This document shows positions 7,877 to 17,550 of a stretch of 64,000 nucleotides of DNA, in pieces. Below the pieces are notes generated by a model. The model did no database searches, was not told the DNA's origin, and saw only the letters and a program-made list of their open reading frames with translations. The stretch covers positions 434,001 to 498,000 of the forward strand of contig NZ_BIFW01000001.1 in assembly GCF_003967595.1 (NCBI RefSeq), in the 5' to 3' direction. The stretch is from Companilactobacillus musae. GTDB taxonomy: Bacteria > Bacillota > Bacilli > Lactobacillales > Lactobacillaceae. A program made the position numbers and the translations under genes. Positions within the stretch are counted from its first letter, which is position 1. Each line of letters begins with the position of its first letter.

Positions 7877-9772
7877 TTAGAATTTATTTAACTGTTGTGA
7901 CAACTCTAATATTTGTTTTTTGATTTTACTACCAACATCAGTATTGGCTATTGTTTTTCTTTTAACAGACTGCTCAATTACTCGTTTTGTTGATACAACA
8001 TCCGTCATTTCCGTAATGGCTTTTTCCCTAGTGGTAAAGGGCTCGTGTGTGACTAATTGCAATCCATAAGAATTGGATAACAATGTATAACCGCCAATTC
8101 CCGTTGTTTTATGATAAGGCTTCGACATACCTCCATCAATAACAAAAATTTTTCCATTAGCCATAATTGGTGAAGTTCCTGCCTTAACTGGTGTATGACC
8201 ATTAATAATATGTCCATCTGCTTCTAATCCAAAATCTTTGAATAGTTTATCAGCAAACCACTCTTCTTTACGTAAAGTATAATAGGCATTTAATTTTTCA
8301 ATATGTAACTGGGCATCATCAATAAAGTAACGTTCAAATGTCGTCATTTTATCTTTTCCAAACAGCGGTGACATCTTGCCAGTCCACAAATACCAAATAA
8401 CATCAGAATTAAAATTATCCTTCATACTAGGATTGTTTAATCCTGCTCTGATAACCTCATCAAAATAATCAAATAATTTTTTACCAGCATAAGACTTGCC
8501 ATGTACTTGCCAACTCTTTAGGTTTCCAACTTTGTCTACAGGAACACAACCATGTAATAACAAATTCCCATTGTATTTTAAATACATTGAACCTTTGCTA
8601 ACCAAATAATCGATATGCTGACGTAATTTCTCAGAGTGCATAAATTGCTCAATTAAATCTTCCACCATCTGTTGCTCTTCATTAGTCAACTGGTATGGAT
8701 CATCTTTATCAACTAATTGGAAACAACCATCTTTTATTTGATATTCCTGATTATCAATTACAATTGAATTTCTATCTGAGCTCAGTTTATCCAATAACAG
8801 ACGATTTTCCATTTTGAAATCAGGATTACGTCTAATAGTTGGACCTTCCAATTTAAATTGCATAATAGCCGCCGCTTGTTGCAGACAATTATCAAGTAAC
8901 TTAGTTTCCAAAGGTATCTCTTCACCTGTATCTGATTTAGGCGTAAATGATTTCAATGGTTGATAATTTTTTATAGCAAATTGACTTACCGCTGACAAAT
9001 CAATTCCATACGCATCTGACAAAATCGACAAGTTATTGTACCGAGCACAAATTCTTAACAAATTTAACATGCAAAGCTTTGACCCGGCAACACTACCCAT
9101 CCATAAAATATCATGATTGCCCCATTGAAAATCAAAACTCTGTTGATGATGAGTTAAATGTTCGATGATAAAATCTGGGTGTGGTCCACGATCATAGATA
9201 TCACCAATGATATGCACGTGATCAACTACTAATCTCTGAATAGAATGACAAGTTGCAACAATGAAGGCATCTGCCATTTTTAAATCAATAATACTAGTCA
9301 TGACATTTTGATATGACAATTGCTTAGTTTGAGCATTAGTATCAGCATACAAAAGCTCTTCTGTTACATAAACAAAATCAGGATCTAGTGCTTTTCTAAC
9401 TTTAGACCGAGTATATTTATTTGCTGTATATCGTAAAACTTCAATCAAATTATTAAAAGTATCCATATACCATTGATTGAGCCGTTCAGTATCATTTATT
9501 TCAGATTTAGTCTGTTCTAATATTTCTGATGGGTAATATATCAAAAATGCCAGTTTCTTTTGACTCATTGGAGTAAGTCTACCCGTAAATAATTCAGCAA
9601 TTTTCTGCTTAGTATTACCAGAACCATTACGCATAATATGAGCAAATTCATCGTACTCACCATGAATATCACTGACAAAAGCTTCTGTTCCTTTTGGCAA
9701 ACTTAAAATAGCTGATAAATTAATAATCTCAGATTTTATTTCATTCTGTGTAGTCAATTTTTTATTCATCAA
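7877..9772 (-). CDS. fbp: Fructose-1,6-bisphosphatase, class III
   Basis: Gluconeogenic enzyme that hydrolyses fructose-1,6-bisphosphate to fructose-6-phosphate. It is the Firmicutes-type class III enzyme, unrelated in fold to classical FBPases. Calcineurin-like phosphatase motifs are visible in order: SDIHGEYDEF near residue 35, GDIYDRGPHPD near 190 and GNHDILWMGS near 220, with further His motifs (NGHTPV, IDGGMSK) near the C-terminus. The length of 631 residues is normal for the class. The start may be TTG 9772 or the following ATG 9769, both behind AAAGGT. It is monocistronic. Confidence 0.95.
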   Translation of the reverse strand: MMNKKLTTQNEIKSEIINLSAILSLPKGTEAFVSDIHGEYDEFAHIMRNGSGNTKQKIAELFTGRLTPMSQKKLAFLIYYPSEILEQTKSEINDTERLNQWYMDTFNNLIEVLRYTANKYTRSKVRKALDPDFVYVTEELLYADTNAQTKQLSYQNVMTSIIDLKMADAFIVATCHSIQRLVVDHVHIIGDIYDRGPHPDFIIEHLTHHQQSFDFQWGNHDILWMGSVAGSKLCMLNLLRICARYNNLSILSDAYGIDLSAVSQFAIKNYQPLKSFTPKSDTGEEIPLETKLLDNCLQQAAAIMQFKLEGPTIRRNPDFKMENRLLLDKLSSDRNSIVIDNQEYQIKDGCFQLVDKDDPYQLTNEEQQMVEDLIEQFMHSEKLRQHIDYLVSKGSMYLKYNGNLLLHGCVPVDKVGNLKSWQVHGKSYAGKKLFDYFDEVIRAGLNNPSMKDNFNSDVIWYLWTGKMSPLFGKDKMTTFERYFIDDAQLHIEKLNAYYTLRKEEWFADKLFKDFGLEADGHIINGHTPVKAGTSPIMANGKIFVIDGGMSKPYHKTTGIGGYTLLSNSYGLQLVTHEPFTTREKAITEMTDVVSTKRVIEQSVKRKTIANTDVGSKIKKQILELSQQLNKF

Positions 9773-9889
9773 TTGTATAGACCTTTCTGGTAGAAAGTTG
9801 ATTGCAAAGCACGTTTTAAACTATACCATTTTATGATAGCGATTCCAAGATGATAAAATATTAGCTTGTCGATTAGTTATTTAAAAATT

Positions 9890-9967
9890 TAAAAAAAAAG
9901 ACAGTTATCTATTATGAAATTAAAATATATTTTTACATACCTTAAATTTCCAATAAATACTGTCTTC
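9890..9967 (-). terminator. Extended terminator hairpin of the lysozyme gene
   Basis: An outer stem AAGACAGT/ACTGTCTT encloses a nested GAAATT/AATTTC stem and is followed on the minus strand by a run of nine T. It lies downstream of the GH25 gene. Confidence 0.6.
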
Positions 9968-10045
9968 TTTAATCAAAATTTCTAACGCGTTTTTGCGGAC
10001 AAGTGTATTTTAAACTAATTAATTAATATTAAAAACTTCTCACAA

Positions 10046-11272
10046 TTAACCAACAACATAACTTGCAGCAACCCACTCGTTTGTGGCAACACGATAATAA
10101 GTAATACCATCAATATCTTTGGTTTGATCTGTTTGCCAAGAAGTATTATTTCCTAATGCTCGATTAGTAACGTTCTTCATCGTACCATCTGATTGTAATG
10201 CCACAATTTGAACATAGCTACCAGAATTATTATTAACTTTAATAACATTCATATTTGTAGCTGCATCCGTCTGACTAGAATCAGATGAATTATTGTTACT
10301 CAAATACTTAGCATTGACCCATTCGTTAGTAGCTACACGATAATACGTTTCGCCATTAATTTCTTTAGTCTGGTCTGTTTGCCAAGAAGTATTATTTCCC
10401 AAGGCTCGATTGGTAATTGTTGTCATACTGCCATCACTTTGTAATGCAACTAATGGAACATAACTACCAGAAACATTGTTAACGTTGATAACACTTAGAT
10501 TAGATGTGCTTGAACCGGCACTCGAATCTGATCCACTGTTAGTTGTTGCGGAATTGTCATCAGTCGTTGTACTGCCAGTTGGTGATTCATAACTTGTAAA
10601 GAAATTATCATATAGTTCTGACACGTCAAAGTTTCCATAGCTACCACTAAATGTATAAGTACTTGACCATTGCCAACCATGATTAGATGTATACCATTCT
10701 TGACCAGTTGGATCATATGGATATGAAGCTATCCATCCGGAATCAACTGACATAACAGAGCCAACCCATGAACCCATGGTATAAATCGTTGAACGATAAC
10801 CATATTTAGCTACTTCATTCATAAATGCTTGATTATCAGCATCATTTTGAGCTTCTGTAGTTGAACTTTGTTCCGAACTCTCAACATCAGTTGCTAACAC
10901 TGCTCCTGCTGGTAATCCATCTTCTTTAGCCAACTTAGCAGCATAATCAGCTTCAGCAATGGCACCGTTTACACTATTGTATCTTGCATAATGATAACCA
11001 TTAACATACATCCCAGCAGATTTGGCGGCCGCAATATTACCTGCCGCTGTACTATCCTCAAAAGATGTTCCCTCACTGATTTTTGTAACCATTGCTTTAA
11101 CGCCATAGTTATTGTACATATCCTGAAAATTAGATACTGTCATTGCCCCATTATTATTAGAGACATCGACCATATCAGCTCGAGCGGCATTAACAGTTGT
11201 TGCACAGAAAAAAACGGCAATTAAAGACATCACTGTCGTAATAGCAGCAATAACCCTTCTCTTTAAAACCAT
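10046..11272 (-). CDS. Secreted GH25 lysozyme with two C-terminal SLAP-like repeats
   Basis: Exported peptidoglycan hydrolase (muramidase). The signal peptide MVLKRRVIAAITTVMSLIAV ends near ATTVNA. The GH25 domain follows, with VDVSNNNG near residue 36 and the acidic pair in ATDVES near residue 130. A Ser/Thr/Gly-rich linker leads to two about 62-residue repeats ending YYRVATNEWV, separated by an Asn/Ser-rich spacer. The two repeats are near-identical (both contain NRALGNNTSWQTDQTK), which suggests recent duplication. Repeats of this type in lactobacilli are thought to bind wall polymers. A related repeat occurs in the secreted protein at 49963-50472. Confidence 0.92.
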   Translation of the reverse strand: MVLKRRVIAAITTVMSLIAVFFCATTVNAARADMVDVSNNNGAMTVSNFQDMYNNYGVKAMVTKISEGTSFEDSTAAGNIAAAKSAGMYVNGYHYARYNSVNGAIAEADYAAKLAKEDGLPAGAVLATDVESSEQSSTTEAQNDADNQAFMNEVAKYGYRSTIYTMGSWVGSVMSVDSGWIASYPYDPTGQEWYTSNHGWQWSSTYTFSGSYGNFDVSELYDNFFTSYESPTGSTTTDDNSATTNSGSDSSAGSSTSNLSVINVNNVSGSYVPLVALQSDGSMTTITNRALGNNTSWQTDQTKEINGETYYRVATNEWVNAKYLSNNNSSDSSQTDAATNMNVIKVNNNSGSYVQIVALQSDGTMKNVTNRALGNNTSWQTDQTKDIDGITYYRVATNEWVAASYVVG

Positions 11273-11564
11273 AAATTCTATCTCCCTTTTGTTGCTTTAG
11301 CAACATAACGAATTATAGGTCTTAAAATTTGCTTATTACGAAAAGTTACAGATCTGTTTTTAGAAATTAATATCGTCATTATTTTTTAACTGAATAGTAA
11401 TTTATTTAATCATTTTGTAATAAATAATTATTCTATATTTAGAATAATTATCATTAGATTTTATTGATATTTCTTTTATGTCAGCAATGAAAGCTTAATA
11501 TTGCAAATATATCATTCTTTTATAATTTCATTTAATTAAAATATTTTCCTATATATAATGAATC

Positions 11565-12524
11565 TTAAAAATCTTCAAAAGTAACATTCATCTTTGAAAC
11601 ATCAAACTTAGCTTTTGCACCTAGAGGAGTTGTTATCATCGGCACAGTATGACAAGAATCATAATCGTAAATTATTGGCACAATATTATTGCCTAATACT
11701 TCACGTAAAATATCAATCGGCTGACGTCCTGTTTTTAGATCATCGAATAAGGCGTGCTTACCTAAAATAATTCCCTTCACTTTTTTAAAGACGCCAAAGT
11801 TATTTAACATAGCAAAATTTTTCTCAACAATTGAAGCATCTTTTTCGGCATCTTCAATAAACAGCAAGTCATCTTTGGTAAAAGTTGGAAAATATTCAGA
11901 TCCAATAATTCCTGCCATTGTGTCTAAATTACCGCCCATTACTCGACCTTCAAGAACACTTTGACCGATATACCCCCAAGTATTAGGTTGCATTTTTTTA
12001 TCTCGTTCGAAATCATTCCAATTGATAGCTTCATCAGTCCATTCCTTTGGTGCAAAAATAGTTACTGGTGTTTTTTGATAATTAATAATTTTTTCAAAAT
12101 CCGCAAAGGTTTGGTCGACAATCGGTGCAAATTCACCAAACGAGGCCACCAAAGCCGGTCCATAAAGAACCCGGCAATTAGTTTTAACTTTAGCTGCTAA
12201 CAAAAAGGCAGTGCTATCTGAATAACCAACAATAGTCTTTGGATGATCATTCAAATATGCAAAATCAATTTTTGGTAAAAGAGCATTGGTATTCAATCCG
12301 CCAATTGTAGCCATCAAAATATCAATCGAATCGTCATGAATCAATTGATTGATTTCATTAGCACGATCGTCAATTGACCCCGCACGATAAAAATCACTTT
12401 TACCTGTCAAATTTCCAGGTACTAAAGTAATACCTTTAGATTCCAAAAATCTTTTGGCACGTAAAAAACGTTTTGGAGATATCGCTGTGATCGGTGTTGA
12501 GCTTGAAAAGAAACCTATTTTCAT
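11565..12524 (-). CDS. S66 family peptidase (LD-carboxypeptidase/MccF-like)
   Basis: Serine carboxypeptidase-like protein of family S66, which includes muramoyl-tetrapeptide LD-carboxypeptidases (peptidoglycan recycling) and MccF (microcin C immunity). The nucleophile Ser lies in VGYSDSTAFLLA near residue 105, the Glu in FIEDAEKD and the His in SCHTVPMITTPLG near residue 290. The length of 319 residues is typical. Context does not separate the two roles: no microcin genes are near. It is cytoplasmic, as no signal peptide is seen. Confidence 0.85.
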   Translation of the reverse strand: MKIGFFSSSTPITAISPKRFLRAKRFLESKGITLVPGNLTGKSDFYRAGSIDDRANEINQLIHDDSIDILMATIGGLNTNALLPKIDFAYLNDHPKTIVGYSDSTAFLLAAKVKTNCRVLYGPALVASFGEFAPIVDQTFADFEKIINYQKTPVTIFAPKEWTDEAINWNDFERDKKMQPNTWGYIGQSVLEGRVMGGNLDTMAGIIGSEYFPTFTKDDLLFIEDAEKDASIVEKNFAMLNNFGVFKKVKGIILGKHALFDDLKTGRQPIDILREVLGNNIVPIIYDYDSCHTVPMITTPLGAKAKFDVSKMNVTFEDF

Positions 12525-12599
12525 TTTTATCCCCCCAGTTAATATTCTGAGAATACCACTTTTTACTGATTTGATAGCATTTATTTACATTTTTTCTTG

Positions 12600-12619
12600 T
12601 TATCGAACCGGTTCGATAA
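12600..12619. promoter_or_regulatory. 20-bp perfect palindrome, LacI-type operator candidate
   Basis: TTATCGAACCGGTTCGATAA is its own reverse complement over 20 bp. It lies between the divergent S66 peptidase and hexose-phosphate transporter genes, 194 bp before the transporter start. The central CCGG and inverted arms fit a LacI/GalR or similar dimer operator. No regulator gene is adjacent. Confidence 0.6.
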
Positions 12620-12813
12620 ACTAGAATAAAAATGAATTAAGTAAATTTATTCAACCGCATTCATAGATATTCTGATTCTTACTTGAGTTCAGTTACAGCA
12701 GTTGGGTTAATAGAAGGTTGAGCTTGAGTAAGATCCAATATTTTTCTTTCTACATTGTGTGATTGTTTTATACTTGATTTGGGCAACAAGTTTAGTTTGA
12801 GGGGGAATTTATT

Positions 12814-14199
12814 ATGTTGCACTATTTTGATTTGAAACGACCAGCTAAACTGGGGCTCTCAATTGACGAACAAAAAAGTCGTTGGTTCCGTGAGTTTCTA
12901 AAGTCTTTTCTGGTTGTTTTCTTTGTTTACTTCTGTATGTATTTGATTAGAAATAACCTATCAGCTGCACAACCATTATTGGTTAAACAAGGCATCTCTA
13001 CTACTGCTTTAGGCTGGATCGGTTACGGATTTTCATTGGCTTACGGAATCGGTAAAACTGTTTTAGGATACGTTGTCGATGGCAAAAACACTAAACGCTT
13101 TATGTCATTTCTATTGATTTTAGCCGCCGTTATGACTTTGATCATTGGTGTGGCTTTACTAATGAATCAAGCTCCTGTTGGTTTGATCTTAGTACTTTGG
13201 TCATTGAATGGTATCTTCCAATCTCCTGGTGGTTCAGCTTCTCTATCCACTATTTCAAGATGGACAACTACAACAACACGTGGTCGCTACATTGGTATTT
13301 GGAACATTTCCCACGAATTCGGTGGTGCCGTTGCTGGTGTTATCGCTCTTTGGGGTGCTAACCATCTCTTTAGCGGTAATGTCGGTGGTATGTTTATTTT
13401 TCCTGCTATTATTGGTTTGATTGTTGGTTTCTGGGGTCTTTTCTTTGGTGCCGACGATCCGCAAGAACTCGGCTGGGATTCCAGCGAAGTTATTTTTGGC
13501 GAAAATGTTTCAAAAGCTGATCAGTCAGCTGCCAAAATGAGCAAATGGACTATTTTCAAGACCTTTGTTATGAAAAGTCCTTGGGTTTGGTTGTTATGTA
13601 TCGCTAACGTCTTTGTTTATGTCGTTAGAATTGGTATCGTCAACTGGGCACCACTTTACACTGTTCAACAATTACACTTTACAGTCGCTCAAGGTGCTAA
13701 CACACTCTTGTTATTCCAACTAGGTGGAATTATTGGTAGTGTTGTTTGGGGCTGGTTCTCAGATCTATTGAAGGGTCGTAGAGCGATTGTTTCTATTATT
13801 TGTTTAGCATTAACCGCCTTCGTCGTTCTTGGATATCGTTACGGAACTACACCAATGATGATCAATACTTCCCTATTCTTCTTAGGAATGTTGATCTATG
13901 GACCTCAACTTCTAATCGGTGTGTCAGTTATCAGTTTCGTACCAAAGAATGCTTTGAATGTTTCTGATGGATTAACCGGAACTTTTGCTTACATCTTTGG
14001 TGATTTGATGGCTCAAGTTGGTTTTGCTTCAATCGCTGATCCAAAGGCTAACGGACTTTCATTCTTAGGAATGAATCTTCACGGTTGGAACGATACCTTT
14101 ATCGTCTTCTATATTGCGGTTGTTTTAAGTATCATTGTCTTAGCAATAATTGCTATTGGTGAAGAGAAACGTATTCGTCAACAGTTAGCTATTAAATAA
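12814..14199 (+). CDS. OPA-family hexose-phosphate transporter (UhpT-like)
   Basis: Major facilitator superfamily protein of the organophosphate:phosphate antiporter group, with about 12 helices. It has the N-terminal FVYFCMYLIRNNLSAAQPLL pattern and GYGFSLAYGIGKTVLGYVVD near residue 75, which match UhpT/UhpC/GlpT-type proteins. It likely exchanges a sugar phosphate for inorganic phosphate. Length 461 is normal. It has a GAGGGGG ribosome binding site, and the long leader holds a 20-bp palindrome far upstream. UhpT versus GlpT cannot be decided from the sequence; the hexose-phosphate call is the better guess. Confidence 0.85.
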   Translation: MLHYFDLKRPAKLGLSIDEQKSRWFREFLKSFLVVFFVYFCMYLIRNNLSAAQPLLVKQGISTTALGWIGYGFSLAYGIGKTVLGYVVDGKNTKRFMSFLLILAAVMTLIIGVALLMNQAPVGLILVLWSLNGIFQSPGGSASLSTISRWTTTTTRGRYIGIWNISHEFGGAVAGVIALWGANHLFSGNVGGMFIFPAIIGLIVGFWGLFFGADDPQELGWDSSEVIFGENVSKADQSAAKMSKWTIFKTFVMKSPWVWLLCIANVFVYVVRIGIVNWAPLYTVQQLHFTVAQGANTLLLFQLGGIIGSVVWGWFSDLLKGRRAIVSIICLALTAFVVLGYRYGTTPMMINTSLFFLGMLIYGPQLLIGVSVISFVPKNALNVSDGLTGTFAYIFGDLMAQVGFASIADPKANGLSFLGMNLHGWNDTFIVFYIAVVLSIIVLAIIAIGEEKRIRQQLAIK

Positions 14200-14211
14200 T
14201 TATTCAAACAG

Positions 14212-14259
14212 CAAAAGAGCATGTATTCGACAAAAATATCGGATACATGCTCTTTTGTT
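14212..14259 (+). terminator. Terminator of the hexose-phosphate transporter
   Basis: A 19-bp stem with one G-T pair (CAAAAGAGCATGTATTCGA with its complement) closes a short AT loop just after the stop codon. Confidence 0.88.
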
Positions 14260-14472
14260 ATATTTTAAGTTATATATTTATAATTTATTAAATAAATAGA
14301 CTATTTATGCGAAGTTTCAATCATTAAATTATCAAATTATATTATAAAATTGACTATTTTATAAAAATGTCGATATAAACATATTTTGCACTGTATACTT
14401 AATTTAACCAATGTGATAGGTTAATTTAGTTAAATATTTTCAATATAGCACCAAACATAATAGGTGGGTATT

Positions 14473-15561
14473 ATGTTACAAATTGGAGTTATTATTCCAG
14501 CACTCAATCCTGACGAAAAACTAATCACTTTAATTCAAGAAATCACCAATAAAAAAAATTTAAATTTACCAATAACCAATCTAATTATCATTGATGATGG
14601 TAGTGACTCTGATCATGACAATATCTTTGATCAATTATCAAAACTTGCTATTCCTAAGCTGACCATTTTACATCATAAAAAGAATCTCGGTAAAGGTGCA
14701 GCCTTAAAAACTGGCTTTACATTTGCTCAAAAACATTTTCCAGATTTGACAGGCATTGCAACTATGGACTCCGACGGGCAACATACTGTAGAAGCTCTAA
14801 ATAGTTGTCTCAAAAAATTTAGTTTAAATCCCGACCAACTAGTTATTGGTGTCCGTCACTTCACTAACTCGGTTCCCTTTCGAAGCCAATTTGGTAATGT
14901 TTTAACTAGTAAATTAGTACGTATTTTAACTCATCAAAACATTTCTGATACTCAAACAGGTTTACGAATTATTCCAATGACATATACCAAGGATTTAATA
15001 AGCTTTCCAGGAAATCGTTTTGAATTTGAATTCGATATGCTACTACAAGCAAAAAAATTCAATATTAAAGTAGTCGAGCAACCTATTCCTACCATTTATT
15101 TGGATGGAAATTCCTCCTCTCACTTCCGAGTTATTAGGGATTCTTTAGCCATTTATGCTCGTTTCTTCAAATTTGCGACTAGTGGCTTCATTTCATTCAT
15201 TGTCGATGTCAGTTTATTTTATTTAGTTCTTTTTACCATTGGTAATCATGTTTTGAATAGTATTCTTATTGCTACCATTATTTCACGAGTTCTTTCTTCC
15301 GTCGTTAATTATGTTATAAATCATCGTATTGTCTTCAATCATGCTGGTCAAAGGACCTTTATCAAGTATGGATGTCTATTTATTGTGCAAATGTTAGCCT
15401 CTGGTTTCTTTACCAACGCTCTAACTTCCTTATTGCCAATCACTAATGGTCAATTGATGCCAACTGTGGCAAAAATGATTGTAGATTTTATTTTATTTAT
15501 CATTAGTTATCAGATTCAACGCGATTTTATTTTTAAAGAGGTATCTCAAAATGTCCAATAA
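14473..15561 (+). CDS. GT2 glycosyltransferase fused to a GtrA-like membrane domain
   Basis: First gene of a four-gene cell-surface polysaccharide operon. Residues 1-220 form a DPM/GtrB-like family 2 glycosyltransferase: VIIPALNPDEKL at the N-terminus, IIDDGSDSD near 40 and MDSDGQH near 98. Such enzymes move a sugar from a nucleotide donor to a lipid carrier. Residues from about 230 form a four-helix GtrA-like domain (FKFATSGFISFIVDVSLFYL, RVLSSVVNYVINHRIVF), proposed to help flip the lipid-linked sugar. The ATG at 14473 sits 5 nt behind AGGTGG, better than the GTG at 14464. It overlaps the next gene by 11 bp. Confidence 0.88.
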   Translation: MLQIGVIIPALNPDEKLITLIQEITNKKNLNLPITNLIIIDDGSDSDHDNIFDQLSKLAIPKLTILHHKKNLGKGAALKTGFTFAQKHFPDLTGIATMDSDGQHTVEALNSCLKKFSLNPDQLVIGVRHFTNSVPFRSQFGNVLTSKLVRILTHQNISDTQTGLRIIPMTYTKDLISFPGNRFEFEFDMLLQAKKFNIKVVEQPIPTIYLDGNSSSHFRVIRDSLAIYARFFKFATSGFISFIVDVSLFYLVLFTIGNHVLNSILIATIISRVLSSVVNYVINHRIVFNHAGQRTFIKYGCLFIVQMLASGFFTNALTSLLPITNGQLMPTVAKMIVDFILFIISYQIQRDFIFKEVSQNVQ

Positions 15562-17536
15562 ACGCCGATTTCTTTATTTTTTGGCAATTGCTTTGTCAGT
15601 AATCTATTTAATATGGCGAATCTTCTTTACTATTCCCTGGCATTCTAATATCTTTACTCTAATTTTTGCTTTATTACTTGTTATAAGTGAAATTCTATCT
15701 AATTCAACTGGATTCATTTTAATATTTTTTAGAATGCTATCAACTAAAAAGAAATGGGATTTAAAAATTCCTGATTACAGTACTACTCAGCCTTTACCAG
15801 ATGTTGATATTATCATTGTTACTCATAATGAAAGTGTTGATTTACTTCGTAAAACCATTAATGCTGCTACTTTTATTGATTATCCTGATAAAAGCAAGGT
15901 TCATATCGTAGTAGCTGACGATGGAAACCGTCCCGAAGTTAAAGCTTTAACAAAACACTATCATGTTGGATATTCTGGGATGGAAAATAATAAGCACGCC
16001 AAATCGGGAAATATCAATAATACTTTAGCAAAACTTGATTCACCACTTTTTGCTATCTTTGACACTGATATGATTCCCTTTTCGGGTTTTCTACGAAATA
16101 CTGTGCCACTTTTCACGGAAAACTTTCAACAATTAAAAGATGATCCCGACCACACTGATCCACTCGGATTCGTACAAACACCTCAAAGTTTTTACAATGC
16201 CGATATTTTCCAATTCAATTTGTTTTCGGAAAAAATCATTCCTAATGAGCAAGACTTCTTTTCAAGGGACGTTAATATCTTAAATGGTGGTAATAAACGT
16301 GCCCTTTTCACAGGCTCCAATGCCGTTTTCTTACGCAAGGCTGTTGACGATGTAGGTGGCTTTCCAACAAATACCATCACTGAAGATTTTCAATTAGGAA
16401 CTATGCTTAATATGGAAGGTTATATCAGTTTGGCTACTAAAGTTCCACAGTCAAGTGGTATAACTCCAATTGATATGAAAGGTGTTATAAAACAGAGAAC
16501 TCGATGGGCACGTGGAGTTATTCAGAGTTGTCGAAACCTTCATATATTCACTAATCCAAATTTAACTATAATCAATCGTATTATTTTGCTTAATACCTAC
16601 TTTTATTGGTGGGCCTTTTTTAGACGAATGATTTATATGATTGCTCCTATTTTGTATGCCCTCTTTAAAATTCAAGTTGTTAATGCTAATTTTTGGATTC
16701 TAATGGTTATCTGGGCACCAGGTTACTTCCTATTGCACTATGTCATGGGAGATACTTCAGGCATGAAGGACAAGGCAAAAATTCGAAATGAACGTTGGGG
16801 TGAAGTTCAAGAAACATTCTTTGCACCCTACCTATTTATACCAGTAATTCTAGAAAGTCTCGGCATCAAAGCCAAGAAGTTTAAAGTTACTTCTAAAGAT
16901 GTAACTTATTCTATTAAAGATAAGTTGTACATATTACCATATTTAATTTTATGGACCATCACTTTGATAGCAATCATTAAATTCAACTATGGTAAGTATG
17001 GTTCAGAAATATTGGTTGGAAGTGTTATTACCTTCTGGTTATTAATGCATTTCATTAATCTAAGCATGTGTCTATTCATTTCATTAGGAAGACCAGTTTA
17101 TCGCAAAAGTGAACGTTTTATTCGTAAAGTCAAAGGAAAAGTAATAACTAAAAATGGCGATTCATTTCCAATTATTACTGAAGATGTTTCCGAAGGTGGA
17201 ATTGCTTTTAAAATCACCGATAAAAAAACTGCTGACATAAAAAACGATGATGACATCAAACTTATTATCAAACATCATAATTTTGACATTCATCTAACTG
17301 GAAAGGTTGCTCGCATCAGTAATCGCGAAAACAATCCTATTTATAGTGTTCAAGTACAGGTCCCACCTGATCAAAATCGAGATCACTATTTACAAATAAT
17401 TTACGATGGGGCTAACAAAACTTTACCTAGTGTTCAAGATACCTGGGTTACTCCATTTGATGAACTATATATGAACTTAGTCGTTCGTGCTCGTGCCATT
17501 GAACGCAAAATAAGTAGCCGTTTTAATCGGTTTTAG
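15551..17536 (+). CDS. BcsA-like processive glycosyltransferase with C-terminal PilZ domain
   Basis: Membrane-embedded polysaccharide synthase. Two N-terminal helices lead into a family 2 catalytic domain with all key motifs of processive synthases: ADDG (122-125), DTD (171-173), TED (277-279) and QRTRW (315-319). Further helices lie between about 345 and 510. The tail is a PilZ-type domain with an RxxxR (518-522) followed by DVSEGG (545-550), the two parts of the cyclic-di-GMP binding signature. Activation by c-di-GMP is therefore plausible, as in bacterial cellulose synthase, but no diguanylate cyclase lies in the window. The product sugar is unknown. AGAGGT precedes the ATG inside the upstream gene. 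Confidence 0.88.
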   Translation: MSNKRRFLYFLAIALSVIYLIWRIFFTIPWHSNIFTLIFALLLVISEILSNSTGFILIFFRMLSTKKKWDLKIPDYSTTQPLPDVDIIIVTHNESVDLLRKTINAATFIDYPDKSKVHIVVADDGNRPEVKALTKHYHVGYSGMENNKHAKSGNINNTLAKLDSPLFAIFDTDMIPFSGFLRNTVPLFTENFQQLKDDPDHTDPLGFVQTPQSFYNADIFQFNLFSEKIIPNEQDFFSRDVNILNGGNKRALFTGSNAVFLRKAVDDVGGFPTNTITEDFQLGTMLNMEGYISLATKVPQSSGITPIDMKGVIKQRTRWARGVIQSCRNLHIFTNPNLTIINRIILLNTYFYWWAFFRRMIYMIAPILYALFKIQVVNANFWILMVIWAPGYFLLHYVMGDTSGMKDKAKIRNERWGEVQETFFAPYLFIPVILESLGIKAKKFKVTSKDVTYSIKDKLYILPYLILWTITLIAIIKFNYGKYGSEILVGSVITFWLLMHFINLSMCLFISLGRPVYRKSERFIRKVKGKVITKNGDSFPIITEDVSEGGIAFKITDKKTADIKNDDDIKLIIKHHNFDIHLTGKVARISNRENNPIYSVQVQVPPDQNRDHYLQIIYDGANKTLPSVQDTWVTPFDELYMNLVVRARAIERKISSRFNRF

Positions 17537-17550
17537 GGAGAATTATTCTT

